NCBI RefSeq assembly: GCF_003268025.1
Contig: NZ_QLUW01000005.1
Span: 248,001 to 312,000 of the forward strand
Reading direction: 5' to 3'
Length of the DNA stretch: 64,000 nucleotides
Source: Paenibacillus montanisoli
Lineage (GTDB): Bacteria > Bacillota > Bacilli > Paenibacillales > Paenibacillaceae
The notes under the pieces were generated by a model. It was not told where the DNA came from. It saw nothing but the letters and a program-made list of their open reading frames with translations, and did no database searches. Positions 8,621-18,240 of the stretch are shown here, piece after piece (position 1 is the first letter of the stretch; each line of letters begins with the position of its first letter). The translations under genes and the position numbers were made by a program.

Positions 8621-9517
8621 TTGCAGGAACATGAAGCCATCGAAAAACTAAGTCCTTACATACGGGTTGCCATGGAAAACTTAGCGCCAGGTACCTGGGT
8701 TTTGCGCGAACGGGAAATTTGGGATTACGAGATTCTTTATCTGCAGGAGGGGCGATTAATCGTAACCGTTGAGGATGAGAAATACGAGGGGATACCGGGA
8801 GATATTTTCGTGTTCAAACCACGCCAGCGCCATTCCATACGCGTGGCAGACGGCAAACAGGTCAGCCAGCCTCATGTGCACTTCGACTTGTTTGAGCAGC
8901 CTGACAGTCCGGACCTGACCGTTTCTTACAAGATGTCCGGCCAAATGACAGAGGAACAGCTAAGGTGGTTTCGACCGGATTTGATGTCAGAGGGCCCGCT
9001 TGCGCTGCCGAACCATATCCGGCTCCGCCATCCCAAAAGGTTCGAGGCGATGCTGTTTGAATTAATCGAGGAGTTCCAAATGAAGTTAACACTTTATGAG
9101 GTCTCATGTAAGGGATTGCTGCTCGCTTTACTCACCTATCTCATCCGGCAAAACACGCTAAGTGCGTCGCTTCCAGGTCCGGATATTCAAGCCGTCCGAC
9201 GGCACCTTCATGCTAAATGGGAAGCAGAGGTGACGCTCGAGGAGTTGTCCGACCAGTTTAACATCAGCAAGTATTACTTGGTGCGCATCTTCAAAAAGCA
9301 CTATCAGACGACGCCGATCCAATACCATCGTCAAATTCGGATCGATAAAGCAAAACAGCTGCTGCGCTACTCTAACCTCTCCATTCAGCATATCTCCGAC
9401 CAGCTGGGGTTCGGCAGCATCCATGCGTTCAGCCGCGCATTCAAAATGGCTGAAGGAATGCCGCCGATTGCTTATCGCACGAGAAGCATCCCTTTGCCGT
9501 ATCAGGGAGAAAACTAA
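8621..9517 (+). CDS. AraC-family regulator with cupin N-terminal domain
   Basis: 298 residues. The N-terminal cupin sensor (about residues 30-90, with LREREIWDYEILYLQEG and GDIFVFKPRQRHSIRV) precedes a double helix-turn-helix region from about residue 190 to 290 (LSDQFNISKYYLVRIFKKHY, ISDQLGFGSIHAFSRAFK). Start is TTG at 8621, supported by GAGGAGG. It is divergent from the GH172 carbohydrate operon and is the obvious candidate to control it in response to a sugar. Its stop lies only 4 bp from the stop of the convergent AraC gene, with no terminator between. Confidence 0.9.
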   Translation: MQEHEAIEKLSPYIRVAMENLAPGTWVLREREIWDYEILYLQEGRLIVTVEDEKYEGIPGDIFVFKPRQRHSIRVADGKQVSQPHVHFDLFEQPDSPDLTVSYKMSGQMTEEQLRWFRPDLMSEGPLALPNHIRLRHPKRFEAMLFELIEEFQMKLTLYEVSCKGLLLALLTYLIRQNTLSASLPGPDIQAVRRHLHAKWEAEVTLEELSDQFNISKYYLVRIFKKHYQTTPIQYHRQIRIDKAKQLLRYSNLSIQHISDQLGFGSIHAFSRAFKMAEGMPPIAYRTRSIPLPYQGEN

Positions 9518-9521
9518 CTCA

Positions 9522-10403
9522 CTATTCATCTTGCTTTCTGGCACTACCCGGCGATATACCGAAAGCCTTCTTGTAAGCCTTGCTGAAATGCTGTTCATTC
9601 GCGAAACCGCAGTACTCGGCAATTTGATGCAGTTTTAAGCTGCCGCCGCGCAGTAATTCATTCGCGTGCTTCAACCGCAGCTGAAGCAAGTGCTGGTACG
9701 GCGAAACGCCGAACGTCTTCAGAAACAGCTTGGAGAATCGCGATGTCGATAGATTCGCCCGCCTTGCCATATCGTGCACGGAAATATTTTCGGATAGATG
9801 GAATGAGAAATAAGAGGTGATCCAGTTTAAGTCCTGCGGTGCTGGCGAAGCAGAAGGCTTGCTCTGGCCGTATTGCCGGACAAGGCTCAACACCAGCTCC
9901 GTTGCAATCGATTGCACCTCAAGAGCGCTGTAGGGTTGGCCGGATAAGCACAGACCGATCATCTTCATGAATTGATCGATAAATGGAACGGCATGCCTCG
10001 GCTTAATAACGACGGGGAGGTTGAGATCGGTAAAATCATTAAGCCCGGGCTGAAGGAGATGGTCGTAGGCGCTTAAGTCAAGCTGCCCGGGCAGCGTAGA
10101 GAAGCTGAGCTCCCTTTGAGCATTGTAGAAAATATCCATGTGAACAAAGGGCGTCAACGTTTTCGTCAAGCCCCGCAAAGCCAGGACCGAGTTCGGCTGA
10201 ATGAGGCACAGCTCTCCGGCGCCTAGGTGATAGGGTACTTTATCGACCTCAAACAAACACTGCCCTTCTTGGATGTAAACGAGCAAGTAATCCAAAATTC
10301 TCCGCTCAGGAATAAACCACGGCTCTCTTACCGCATAATCGGCCAGACGGATATACGGCACTATCGGATGGCTTTGAACATAGTGGTCGAATGTATCGCT
10401 CAC
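9522..10403 (-). CDS. AraC-family regulator with cupin N-terminal domain
   Basis: 293 residues. The N-terminal sensing half contains EPWFIPERRILDYLLVYIQE and a LGAGELCLIQPNSV cupin strand. The C-terminal AraC DNA-binding domain has two helix-turn-helix units (MARRANLSTSRFSKLFLKTF and IAEYCGFANEQHFSKAYKK). GGAGGAAACC precedes the ATG. It is divergent from the ferritin-like gene at 10.5 kb and so may regulate it; the promoter gap is about 120 bp. Confidence 0.88.
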   Translation of the reverse strand: MSDTFDHYVQSHPIVPYIRLADYAVREPWFIPERRILDYLLVYIQEGQCLFEVDKVPYHLGAGELCLIQPNSVLALRGLTKTLTPFVHMDIFYNAQRELSFSTLPGQLDLSAYDHLLQPGLNDFTDLNLPVVIKPRHAVPFIDQFMKMIGLCLSGQPYSALEVQSIATELVLSLVRQYGQSKPSASPAPQDLNWITSYFSFHLSENISVHDMARRANLSTSRFSKLFLKTFGVSPYQHLLQLRLKHANELLRGGSLKLHQIAEYCGFANEQHFSKAYKKAFGISPGSARKQDE

Positions 10404-10524
10404 GGTTTCCTCCCTTTATGAACAACTGTTTTTGACAATGAATTGAGCTCGTTTAGACCAAGATTAACTCCCTTACGGCTAATATAATAAAGATATTATC
10501 ATATTGTTAAGGGAGTGGCATGCT

Positions 10525-11886
10525 TTGAACAGAGCTATTATTGACAATAAAGGTATTCCCCCTCTAGCAGGCATTTGCACATATGAAGAAGCGTGCAAGC
10601 CCGGTTTTACCGTCGATCGGAGCGTCGAGCTGCTGAAGCGGTTCAACTATATCGCGAAAATGTTGAATCAAACGCTGGCCGCGCATCTGGCCCGGGTGCC
10701 CGAATGGGAAGTGAAGTGCGCCTTCGGCTATCACCTGTGGCTGGACGCCGAGCACAGCGCCGCGATCCGCAAACGGGTATCGGAAATGCGCGAGCCTCCG
10801 CTAGGGCTTGACCATGTGCCGGATGAACGGCTTCACGATTGGCTCGATGAGGCCATCCGCGCGGAGAATACCGTCGAGCTGCTCGTCGGCGTTTATCGCG
10901 TCATCAGGCCGGAATTGATCCTGGCCTTTAACCGCTACTTAAACGAGATGAACCGCATCGCCGAACACCCTACCTACCGGCTGCTTCGCGGCATGCTGCA
11001 GGAAGAGGAAGAGATGGTCGCATGGGGCGAGCAAGCGTTGGAAGCGCTCGTTCAAACCCCGGAACAAACCGCGTCCGCGGCGCAGTGGGAAGCCCATCTT
11101 CGGGCATTTCTGAAAGCAGCCGGAGGCGTTGACGGCAGCGACGTTTCAGAGCCTTGCACGGCAGTGCCGCGCTCGGACGGACAACGGTACGAAATGGACC
11201 CGGCACCGCAAAGAGACGAGCGGTTTATCGATCCCTACAATACGTCCGCGAAGATCGACTCTTACCCCTGGGAGGAGGACAGCTCTCCGGAGGAGAAGGC
11301 CTACTCGCTCATCTATAAACGGCTCCGCGAGATGGACGTGCCGGAATGGATGGGGCCGATTCTGTACCGGATCGAAGGCAAGCCGTGGGAGTACTACACC
11401 GATCTGAGCCGGCAGCTGTGGGATGAAACGAGACATGCGATGCTCGGGGAAATCGGCCTTTATTACGGCGGCGTCCCGTTCTATAAATACCCGATTCCAC
11501 TGGGAGCCTCCATGATCCTCAACACGGATCTCACCCCTACGGAAGCGCACCTGATATTGTGGCGGATCGAGCAGAGCCTTATGCCGAAGCAGACCGGCAA
11601 GCAGAAGGAATGGGAGATCGCGAGCGAAACCGGCAATCCGATTTCGCAGTTGATTCAGGATTACGATTGGGCGGACGAGGTGCTTCATGCCCAGATCGGC
11701 CGCAAATGGCTCGTGCCGGATTACGGCAGCCTGGCGGCTACGACGGAAATCGCGGATCATGCCATGAGAGCCTGGGGGCAAGCGGCAGCGAAAACGGCAA
11801 CGTGGTCGGAGCAAAAGGAATGGTGGCCTGCGTTCATCGAGGAGATCCGGGAGAACCAGAAGAGGCTGGCATCGTCGAACATCTAG
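10525..11886 (+). CDS. Ferritin-like (predicted di-iron) protein of unknown function
   Basis: I know no characterised homologue. The protein is about 453 residues. Two carboxylate-histidine motifs typical of ferritin-like di-iron helices appear in the C-terminal half: WDETRHAMLGE (E301, H304) and ADEVLHAQIGRKW (E385, H388). The second resembles DUF455/MiaE-like proteins. The N-terminal half has its own acidic/His helices (WLDAEH near residues 72-77, and LLRGMLQEEEEM), so it may be a duplicated fold. Start is TTG at 10525, after AAGGGAGTGG; a nearby ATG at 10520 is out of frame and stops at once. The convergent neighbour is a phytanoyl-CoA-dioxygenase-like enzyme, so both may be oxygen-using iron enzymes of one pathway. 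That is inference. Confidence 0.6.
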   Translation: MNRAIIDNKGIPPLAGICTYEEACKPGFTVDRSVELLKRFNYIAKMLNQTLAAHLARVPEWEVKCAFGYHLWLDAEHSAAIRKRVSEMREPPLGLDHVPDERLHDWLDEAIRAENTVELLVGVYRVIRPELILAFNRYLNEMNRIAEHPTYRLLRGMLQEEEEMVAWGEQALEALVQTPEQTASAAQWEAHLRAFLKAAGGVDGSDVSEPCTAVPRSDGQRYEMDPAPQRDERFIDPYNTSAKIDSYPWEEDSSPEEKAYSLIYKRLREMDVPEWMGPILYRIEGKPWEYYTDLSRQLWDETRHAMLGEIGLYYGGVPFYKYPIPLGASMILNTDLTPTEAHLILWRIEQSLMPKQTGKQKEWEIASETGNPISQLIQDYDWADEVLHAQIGRKWLVPDYGSLAATTEIADHAMRAWGQAAAKTATWSEQKEWWPAFIEEIRENQKRLASSNI

Positions 11887-11894
11887 CAAAAATA

Positions 11895-11931
11895 GAAGCC
11901 ATGTGCACTCGCCGGTGCACATGGCTTTTTT
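11895..11931. terminator. Bidirectional terminator
   Basis: AGCCATGTGCAC (11897-11908) pairs perfectly with 11915-11926 and is followed by TTTTTT. It separates the ferritin-like gene from the convergent dioxygenase gene. Confidence 0.88.
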
Positions 11932-11938
11932 ACGTATG

Positions 11939-12778
11939 TTAGGCTCTCTTATAAACGACCGGAAACATTTCGCCGTGAACAATATCGCCGTCTTTGCCGC
12001 CGGCAGCGACAAACTGTTGAATCTCCGCGTACCCGTCGGCGTATCCGGCCCGATAACGAGTCTCCCCGGTCACATAATGAAGCGCCGACGAACGGCGGAC
12101 CCGGTCCGATACGTTCGGCCCGCTGCCATGAATCGTCAAGCTGTGATGGAAGCTGATCTGTCCCGCTTTCATGACGATCGGGACGGGACCGGCGCATTGC
12201 TCCATTGTCGCGGCTATATAATCCATTTGTTTGCGGAGGTCCTGCTCGTAAAAGTCGCTGCCTTGCAGGACTCCGCATCGATGGCTTCCAGGCACCATTT
12301 GCATGCATCCGTTCTCTTCGTCCACGTCATCGTAGGCGACCCATGCCGTGAGCAGCGTCTCCGAATTCTGATAGCAAGGCCAGTAATGGTAGTCCTGATG
12401 CCAGCCGACATTGGCTGCGTTTCCGCCGGAGCGCGCAGGCTTTAGCAGCAGCTGATCTTCCCAGAAACGAATGGTGTCCGCCCCCGACAAAGCGGCGGCG
12501 ATTTTCCCGATCAAGGGATCGTAGGCGAGCGCGCGGATCGTCAAATCCGACCAGTGCGCGTTGTCCGTCTTGCGAAGCGAGTTCGGTCGCGAAGTTTCGT
12601 GGCTCCAAGCGGCAGTCGGCGATATTCCGGTCTCGAATTCGTGTTTGTACACCCTCTCCATCCGGTCGCGCAGCTTCTCGAGCCGCTCGTCGCTGATGAT
12701 TTTCGGCGAGATCCAATATCCGTTTTCCTTAAAAAAAGCTATGTCTTCCGGTGTGGGCATTCCGTTGGCATATGGCAT
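11939..12778 (-). CDS. Phytanoyl-CoA dioxygenase (PhyH) family Fe(II)/2-oxoglutarate oxygenase
   Basis: 279 residues from ATG 12778, which is preceded by AGGAGGAC; the longer frame to 12829 lacks a site. The iron-binding facial triad is visible: H127-x-D129 in GWHQDYHYW and distal H217 in LTIHGSGPN. An Arg near residue 228 could bind 2-oxoglutarate. PhyH enzymes hydroxylate unactivated carbons in the cytoplasm, in degradation or in natural-product pathways. The substrate cannot be told. A divergent AraC gene starts 140 bp away and probably regulates it. Confidence 0.88.
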   Translation of the reverse strand: MPYANGMPTPEDIAFFKENGYWISPKIISDERLEKLRDRMERVYKHEFETGISPTAAWSHETSRPNSLRKTDNAHWSDLTIRALAYDPLIGKIAAALSGADTIRFWEDQLLLKPARSGGNAANVGWHQDYHYWPCYQNSETLLTAWVAYDDVDEENGCMQMVPGSHRCGVLQGSDFYEQDLRKQMDYIAATMEQCAGPVPIVMKAGQISFHHSLTIHGSGPNVSDRVRRSSALHYVTGETRYRAGYADGYAEIQQFVAAGGKDGDIVHGEMFPVVYKRA

Positions 12779-12919
12779 TTTCTTCGTCCTCCTCATAAGA
12801 TCGCTGCAACGCTGCCTCAAGTATGACACTCGGAAGGAGTTTCCGTCTTTATCGAGAAGTATGATAGTTATCCTTTTGTCTTACAATATTTCGCCCATCT
12901 GCAGGAGGTTAGGCGCATT

Positions 12920-13783
12920 ATGGTTCCGATTTGCCCTTTTGTGCGATTTGCCATTCGAGTGCCTCTTCGGCCGGGTGAACGGCACGGCCCGCGGTACTGC
13001 TACGTCCCATCCCTCTATCTTGTAGAGTCCGGCTCCGCCACCGTATTATTCGAGGACGGAAAGGCCGTCCGCTTGCAAACGGGCGCCTTGTTTTTTCTGC
13101 AGCCCGGAATCGCGCATACCTGGGTGATTGAGGGACCCGATCCGTTTGCTTTTCGCTGCGTGTTCTTCGAGTGGTCGTACCGTCCGAAACCGACGCTTCG
13201 CGTAACCCTCGATTTACTTAGTCAAACCCGGGCCGAGAACGAAGAAGACTTGTTGGACGAACCGTTTGAATGCGGTTTGCCCGAACGTCTCGCGGTCGAC
13301 TCCGTTCCGTATTGGAAAGGGCTGTTCGAAGCGGCGGATACGAATTATCAGGTGCTCCATGCTGGCGATTATCCGCGGACGCTTGCCGTTAACGGGCATT
13401 TCCACATCCTGCTGCACCAGGTCTATCAGCTTGCGGAGCGACAGAACGATCCGATGGATCCGCGAATCGCGAAATTGTTGGCGGCCATGGAGCAGCACGC
13501 CGGAGGAGCGTACCGGGATGTTGACGGCTGGGCGGAATCGCTCGGATTAAGCCGCAGCCACTTCCATGCTCTATTCCGCGCCCAGACCGGAATGACGCCC
13601 AAGAGGTATTGGAACCAATGCCGCATCCGGAAAGCGCAGACCGACCTGCTCGGCACGAACGATTCCGTGACGGAGATCGCCGAGCGATACGGGTATTCCT
13701 CGCTGCACGTCTTCACCAAATCGTTCCATCAATGGATGGGCGCCGCGCCGACGGATTACCGCCGGATGGGTCGGCTTCTTTAA
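12920..13783 (+). CDS. AraC-family regulator
   Basis: 287 residues. The N-terminal half (SLYLVESGSATVLFEDGKA, FFLQPGIAHTWVI) is an AraC-type cupin. The C-terminal half has the two-helix-turn-helix domain (WAESLGLSRSHFHALFRAQT and EIAERYGYSSLHVFTKSF). GGAGG stands before the ATG. It is divergent from the PhyH-type dioxygenase gene, its likely target. Confidence 0.88.
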   Translation: MVPICPFVRFAIRVPLRPGERHGPRYCYVPSLYLVESGSATVLFEDGKAVRLQTGALFFLQPGIAHTWVIEGPDPFAFRCVFFEWSYRPKPTLRVTLDLLSQTRAENEEDLLDEPFECGLPERLAVDSVPYWKGLFEAADTNYQVLHAGDYPRTLAVNGHFHILLHQVYQLAERQNDPMDPRIAKLLAAMEQHAGGAYRDVDGWAESLGLSRSHFHALFRAQTGMTPKRYWNQCRIRKAQTDLLGTNDSVTEIAERYGYSSLHVFTKSFHQWMGAAPTDYRRMGRLL

Positions 13784-14137
13784 CGGCCCGTTGGGCGCGC
13801 CTCAGGTTGTAGAGAACCTACCAACGTTTAATTTGGAGGGTTTGTTGACTTTTATATGGTTAGCGTGTGCGCGGCAGCACGAGAGAACGCCCGAAAATTC
13901 TAGCGAATGCTCCAGCGCTTATTTGCATATAAATCGCCTTTCTTAACATCTAACGGTTGCCAGAGGCGTTACTTGGCCCAAATCGAAAGAATTTGCTGCC
14001 CCAATCGCCAAATAGCGTTTCCTAGAACCGTTAGCCTTTCAAAAGGGCCATTTGAGGCTAAATAGCGTGCGTGGCAACCGTTAGCGTATGCGTGGCAGCA
14101 TCCGGACTCGCGATTGATCCTAATTACGTTTTCGACA
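13784..14137. repeat. Gene-free stretch with degenerate CGTTAG/CTAACG intergenic repeats
   Basis: No gene is visible. The stretch holds imperfect copies of a short element: CTAACGGTTGCC near 13950, GAACCGTTAGCC near 14025, and CAACCGTTAGCGTATGCGTG near 14076, with a partner GGTTAGCGTGTGCGCGGC near 13858. Between them are AAATAGCG or CGCTTATTTG stretches. The same vocabulary recurs in the gap at 37.1-37.3 kb, suggesting a dispersed family. Confidence 0.55.
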
Positions 14138-14170
14138 ACCAAAAGGCCGCCCTTAAGGGGCGGCCTTCGG
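14138..14170 (-). terminator. Terminator of glnS
   Basis: AAGGCCGCCC at 14143-14152 pairs with GGGGCGGCCTT at 14157-14167, and TTTTGG follows on the minus strand. It lies about 30 bp beyond the glnS stop. Confidence 0.8.
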
Positions 14171-14195
14171 CCTTGCTTACCTTTCATCCTTGCGA

Positions 14196-15854
14196 TCAAG
14201 CCTTCGGATCAAAAGAGCTCTTCAGCGACACAATGCGGTTGAACACAACCTTCGAATCGCTTGCATGCTTCGGATCGACGTTGAAGTAGCCGTGGCGGAA
14301 AAATTGGAACTTATCCTGGCCGCGCGCTTCCTTCATGTTCGGCTCAACGAAGCCTTGCAGCACTTCAAGCGAGTTCGGATTGATGCGCTCGAGGAATTCC
14401 TTGCCTTCGTCCTCCGGATTGTCGAGGAGCAGCGGCTCGAACAAGCGGAATTCCGCAGGGACCGCCTGGGATGCTTCCACCCAGTGGATGGTGCCCTTCA
14501 CTTTGCGGCCGGTAAAGCCCGTTCCGCTCTTCGTCTCCGGATCGTACGTGCAGCGCAGTTCCACGACATTGCCCGCCTCATCCTTGATTACTTCTTGGCA
14601 AGTGATGAAGTAAGCGTGCTTCAGACGAACCTCGTTGCCCGGGAACAAACGGAAATATTTGCTCGGCGGGTTCTCCATGAAGTCGTCCTGCTCGATATAG
14701 ATTTCGCGCGAGAACGGAATTTGGCGGCTGCCCATCTCTTCGTTCTCGGCGTTGTTCTCGGCCTCCAGCATCTCCACTTGCCCTTCCGGGTAGTTGGTGA
14801 TGACGACCTTCAATGGCGCTAGCACCGCCATCGTGCGCGGCGCCTTCAGTTTCAGGTCCTCGCGGATGAAGAACTCCAGCATCCGCTCGTCCACGACGCT
14901 GTACGCGCGGGCGACGCCGATTTCGCGGCAGAACGCGCGCAGCGCTTCAGGCGTGAAGCCTTTGCGGCGCAGGCCGCTGATCGTTGGCATGCGCGGGTCG
15001 TCCCAGCTCTCGACGACGCCTTGGTCGACCAGCATTTTGAGGTAACGCTTGCTCATAATGGTGTTCGTGACATTCAAGCGGGCAAACTCATATTGGCGCG
15101 GCCGCGACGACATTTCGCATTCTTCGATTACCCAGTCATAAAGCGGACGGTGGTCTTCGAATTCCAGCGTGCAGACGGAGTGCGTGACGCCTTCGATCGC
15201 ATCGCTGATCGGATGCGCGTAATCGTACATCGGATAGATGCACCAAGCGTCGCCCGTCCGGTGATGATGCGCGTGCGCGATCCGGTACAGCGCAGGGTCG
15301 CGCAGGTTGATATTCGGCGAAGCCATATCGATCTTGGCGCGCAGGATCCGCTCGCCGTCCTTGAACTCGCCTGCGCGCATGCGCGCGAATAAATCCAGGT
15401 TCTCTTCCACGCTGCGGTCGCGGTACGGACTGTTCTTGCCCGGCTCCGTCAGCGAGCCGCGCATTTCGCGCACCTTCTCCGCCGTCAGGTCGCAGACGAA
15501 CGCCTTCCCTTTCTTAATGAGAAGCACCGCCCGGTTATACATTTCTTCAAAATAATCCGAGGCGAACCGAAGTTCATCCCATTCAAAGCCAAGCCAGGTA
15601 ACGTCTTCTTGAATCGATTCTACGTATTCCGTATCTTCCTTCACCGGATTCGTATCGTCGAAGCGCAGGTTCGTCTTCCCGCCGTACTCGTCGGCAAGCT
15701 CGAAGTTCAGGCAGATCGACTTGGCATGGCCAATATGCAGATAGCCGTTCGGCTCCGGCGGGAAGCGGGTGACCACCTCGCTTACTTTGCCGGCCTTTAA
15801 ATCATCAGCCACGATGTTCTTGATAAAATTAGAGGATGATGTCTTGTTTTCCAT
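14196..15854 (-). CDS. glnS: Glutaminyl-tRNA synthetase
   Basis: 552 residues from ATG 15854 ([13 protein letters not shown]); an upstream in-frame TTG is not preferred. Class I synthetase motifs are present: HIGH as [10 protein letters not shown] at about residue 41 and the KMSKS-like MSKRYLK at about residue 264. The anticodon-binding beta-barrels follow. It charges tRNA-Gln directly. Many Firmicutes lack this enzyme and use the Glu-tRNA(Gln) amidotransferase route, so its presence implies possible dual routes or acquisition. It is monocistronic, divergent from the MarR gene, and ends at a strong terminator. No T-box leader is visible. Confidence 0.95.
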   Translation of the reverse strand: MENKTSSSNFIKNIVADDLKAGKVSEVVTRFPPEPNGYLHIGHAKSICLNFELADEYGGKTNLRFDDTNPVKEDTEYVESIQEDVTWLGFEWDELRFASDYFEEMYNRAVLLIKKGKAFVCDLTAEKVREMRGSLTEPGKNSPYRDRSVEENLDLFARMRAGEFKDGERILRAKIDMASPNINLRDPALYRIAHAHHHRTGDAWCIYPMYDYAHPISDAIEGVTHSVCTLEFEDHRPLYDWVIEECEMSSRPRQYEFARLNVTNTIMSKRYLKMLVDQGVVESWDDPRMPTISGLRRKGFTPEALRAFCREIGVARAYSVVDERMLEFFIREDLKLKAPRTMAVLAPLKVVITNYPEGQVEMLEAENNAENEEMGSRQIPFSREIYIEQDDFMENPPSKYFRLFPGNEVRLKHAYFITCQEVIKDEAGNVVELRCTYDPETKSGTGFTGRKVKGTIHWVEASQAVPAEFRLFEPLLLDNPEDEGKEFLERINPNSLEVLQGFVEPNMKEARGQDKFQFFRHGYFNVDPKHASDSKVVFNRIVSLKSSFDPKA

Positions 15855-15930
15855 AAACGACCAACCTTTCAAAACCTAAATGTTATCCTACTATCATACA
15901 CAATTTTCAGAGTGTTTATAAATAGCCAAC

Positions 15931-15976
15931 TTGACTTTCATTTAACCGCGTCCATATACTTAGGTTAGCTAACTAA
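15931..15976 (+). promoter_or_regulatory. SigA-type promoter and palindromic operator of the MarR-ABC operon
   Basis: TTGACT (15931-15936), an 18-bp spacer and TATACT (15955-15960) make a good promoter. Directly overlapping the start of transcription is a near-perfect palindrome, TTAGGTTAGCTAACTAA (15960-15976). Its position suits autorepression by the MarR protein encoded 30 bp downstream. Confidence 0.75.
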
Positions 15977-16006
15977 ATTAAATGCCGCAAAAGGAGTTCA
16001 AGCCCC

Positions 16007-16504
16007 ATGAAAGGAGACCACCTTCATAACAACAGTACCGCAAGCGAGCTTATCCGCGTGATGCGCCAGCTACGGAATATTGCGTGGAACAACCGCAGGC
16101 CGATCGAGAACTGCACGCCGGCCGAAACGATGACGCTGTTCTGCATCGGCAGAGGCATGTGCGCCCATCCGGACGGGTTGAAAGCGTCGGAGCTGAGCGC
16201 CATGATGAACGTCGCTTCGCCGACCATCACGCAGACGGTCAACGTGCTGACGGCCCGAGGACTGCTTGAACGCAGCGCGGATCCGTCCGACCGCCGGGTG
16301 GTGCGGATTAAACTGACGGAGGAGGGCGCCCGCCTGACGCAATTGGCCCGGGAGGCCATGCACGCGAAGATGACGGCGCTCATCGGCTATCTCGGCGATG
16401 ACCGCGCCAAGCTTCTGGTCGAGCTGCTTGACGATGTTTACGCATTCTATCAAGGAGAAGACTCGGACGAAACCCAATCAACCACTACTAAAGAAGGTGA
16501 ATAG
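16007..16504 (+). CDS. MarR-family regulator of the ABC exporter operon
   Basis: 165 residues with a winged helix: SELSAMMNVASPTITQTVNV recognition region at about residues 65-85, then the wing SADPSDRRVVRIKLTEEG. It lies 5 bp before the first exporter gene and downstream of a palindromic operator, so it most likely represses this operon until a drug or toxic compound binds. Confidence 0.92.
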   Translation: MKGDHLHNNSTASELIRVMRQLRNIAWNNRRPIENCTPAETMTLFCIGRGMCAHPDGLKASELSAMMNVASPTITQTVNVLTARGLLERSADPSDRRVVRIKLTEEGARLTQLAREAMHAKMTALIGYLGDDRAKLLVELLDDVYAFYQGEDSDETQSTTTKEGE

Positions 16505-16509
16505 CGCTT

Positions 16510-18240
16510 ATGTTGAAACTGCTTCGCATGCTGCAGCCTTACCGCATTCCTGTTGTATTCGTGCTGTTCTTCGTGTTTCTTCAGTCGCTATCGGATCTGT
16601 ATCTCCCTACGCTGCTTGCGGATATCGTCGATAAGGGCGTCGTCCAAGGGGACACCTCCTACATATGGCAGATCGGCGGCTTCATGCTGCTCATCGCGCT
16701 TGGCGGCGGCCTCTGCTCGATCGGCGCCAGCTACCTGTCCGCCAAGGCGGCGGGCGGCTTCGGCCGCGATCTGCGCAGCCGCGTGTTCGGTCATGTCGAG
16801 CAGTATTCGCTGCATGAATTCGACCAAATCGGCACCGCATCGCTCATTACGCGGACGACCAACGATATTACGCAGGTGCAGCAGGTGCTGACGATGATGA
16901 TGCGGGTCATGGTCATGGCGCCGATGATGTGCTTCGGCGGGATCATTATGGCGCTCTACAAGGACGCCACGCTGTCGCTCATCATCATCGGAATCGTACC
17001 GATTCTGGCGCTCATCATCTATGCCATCGTCAGCCGCGGCGTTCCGCTGTTTAAGGCGATGCAGACGAAGATCGACAAACTGAACCTCGTGCTCCGCGAA
17101 AATCTGACCGGCATCCGCGTCATCCGCGCTTTTAACCGGACCGTGCATGAACAGGACCGGTTCAACGAAGCCAACGCCGATTTGACGGAAACCGCGATCA
17201 AGGTAAACCGCATCATGGCGTCGCTCATGCCGGTGATGATGCTCGTGCTTAATATAGCGAGCCTCGCGATCGTTTGGTACGGCGGCATCCGCATCGACGG
17301 CGGACATATGGAGGTCGGCGACCTGATGGCGTTCATTCAGTATGCGTGGCAGATCATGTTCTCGCTCATCTTCGCCTCCATGATGTTCGTCATGATTCCG
17401 CGCGCGTCCGCTTCCGCCGCCCGCATCAACGAGGTGCTGAACATGAATCCGGACATTACGGACCCGGAGTCATCGTCCGAATCCAACGATGCTTCAAACA
17501 GCGAGCTGGCCTTCAACAATGTGTCGTTCAACTACCCGGGCGCGGAAATGCCTGCGCTCTCCAATATTTCGTTCAAAGCCGGACGCGGCGAAGTGACTGC
17601 GATTATCGGCGGGACCGGCTCCGGTAAATCGACGCTCATCAATCTCATTCCCCGCTTCTATGACGCGACGGAAGGAAGCATTACGATCGGCGGCGTCGAC
17701 ATACGCCGGATGAAGCAGGAATCGCTTCGCGCCCTGGTCGGCCTTGTTCCGCAGAAGGCGGTGCTCTTCACGGGCACCGTGGCCGATAACATCCGCTTCG
17801 GCAAAGAGGATGCCACCGACGAGGAAATCCGCCATGCGGCGGTTGTCGCCCAAGCCTACGATTTCGTCTCCGAGATGAAAGACGGCTTCGACTCTCCGAT
17901 CTCACAAGGCGGAACGAACGTCTCCGGCGGTCAGAAACAGCGGCTGTCCATCGCCCGCGCGCTCGTGCGCAAGCCGGCCATCTACCTGTTCGACGACAGC
18001 TTCTCCGCGCTAGACTTCAAGACCGACGCCAAGCTTCGCGAGGCGCTGCGGAGCGAGACGACCGACGCGGCCGTGCTGATCGTCGCCCAGCGGGTCAGCA
18101 CCGTCATGGATGCCGACCGCATCATCGTACTCGATGACGGCCGCATTTCGGCTATCGGCACGCACAGGGAGCTGCTTTCGACATCCAAGGTTTACCGCGA
18201 AATCGTAACGTCACAGCTGTCAGAGGAGGAGATCGCATGA
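16510..18240 (+). CDS. Heterodimeric ABC exporter subunit with degenerate Walker B (LmrC/BmrC-like)
   Basis: 576 residues: an N-terminal six-helix membrane domain (about 1-310) fused to an ATPase domain. Walker A GGTGSGKST is at about 367-375 and the signature VSGGQKQ at about 471-477. The Walker B region reads LFDDSFSALD, with Asp (D496) where the catalytic Glu normally stands. Such degeneration in one half is known from heterodimeric multidrug exporters such as LmrCD, BmrCD and TM287/288. The stop overlaps the next gene's start by 4 bp, so the two subunits are translationally coupled. Confidence 0.93.
   Translation: MLKLLRMLQPYRIPVVFVLFFVFLQSLSDLYLPTLLADIVDKGVVQGDTSYIWQIGGFMLLIALGGGLCSIGASYLSAKAAGGFGRDLRSRVFGHVEQYSLHEFDQIGTASLITRTTNDITQVQQVLTMMMRVMVMAPMMCFGGIIMALYKDATLSLIIIGIVPILALIIYAIVSRGVPLFKAMQTKIDKLNLVLRENLTGIRVIRAFNRTVHEQDRFNEANADLTETAIKVNRIMASLMPVMMLVLNIASLAIVWYGGIRIDGGHMEVGDLMAFIQYAWQIMFSLIFASMMFVMIPRASASAARINEVLNMNPDITDPESSSESNDASNSELAFNNVSFNYPGAEMPALSNISFKAGRGEVTAIIGGTGSGKSTLINLIPRFYDATEGSITIGGVDIRRMKQESLRALVGLVPQKAVLFTGTVADNIRFGKEDATDEEIRHAAVVAQAYDFVSEMKDGFDSPISQGGTNVSGGQKQRLSIARALVRKPAIYLFDDSFSALDFKTDAKLREALRSETTDAAVLIVAQRVSTVMDADRIIVLDDGRISAIGTHRELLSTSKVYREIVTSQLSEEEIA

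Noticed and set aside
12561-13025. Plus-strand frame spanning the promoter gap between the PhyH gene and the AraC gene
   Set aside because: Its first half is antisense to the dioxygenase N terminus and its second half runs out of frame into the AraC gene.
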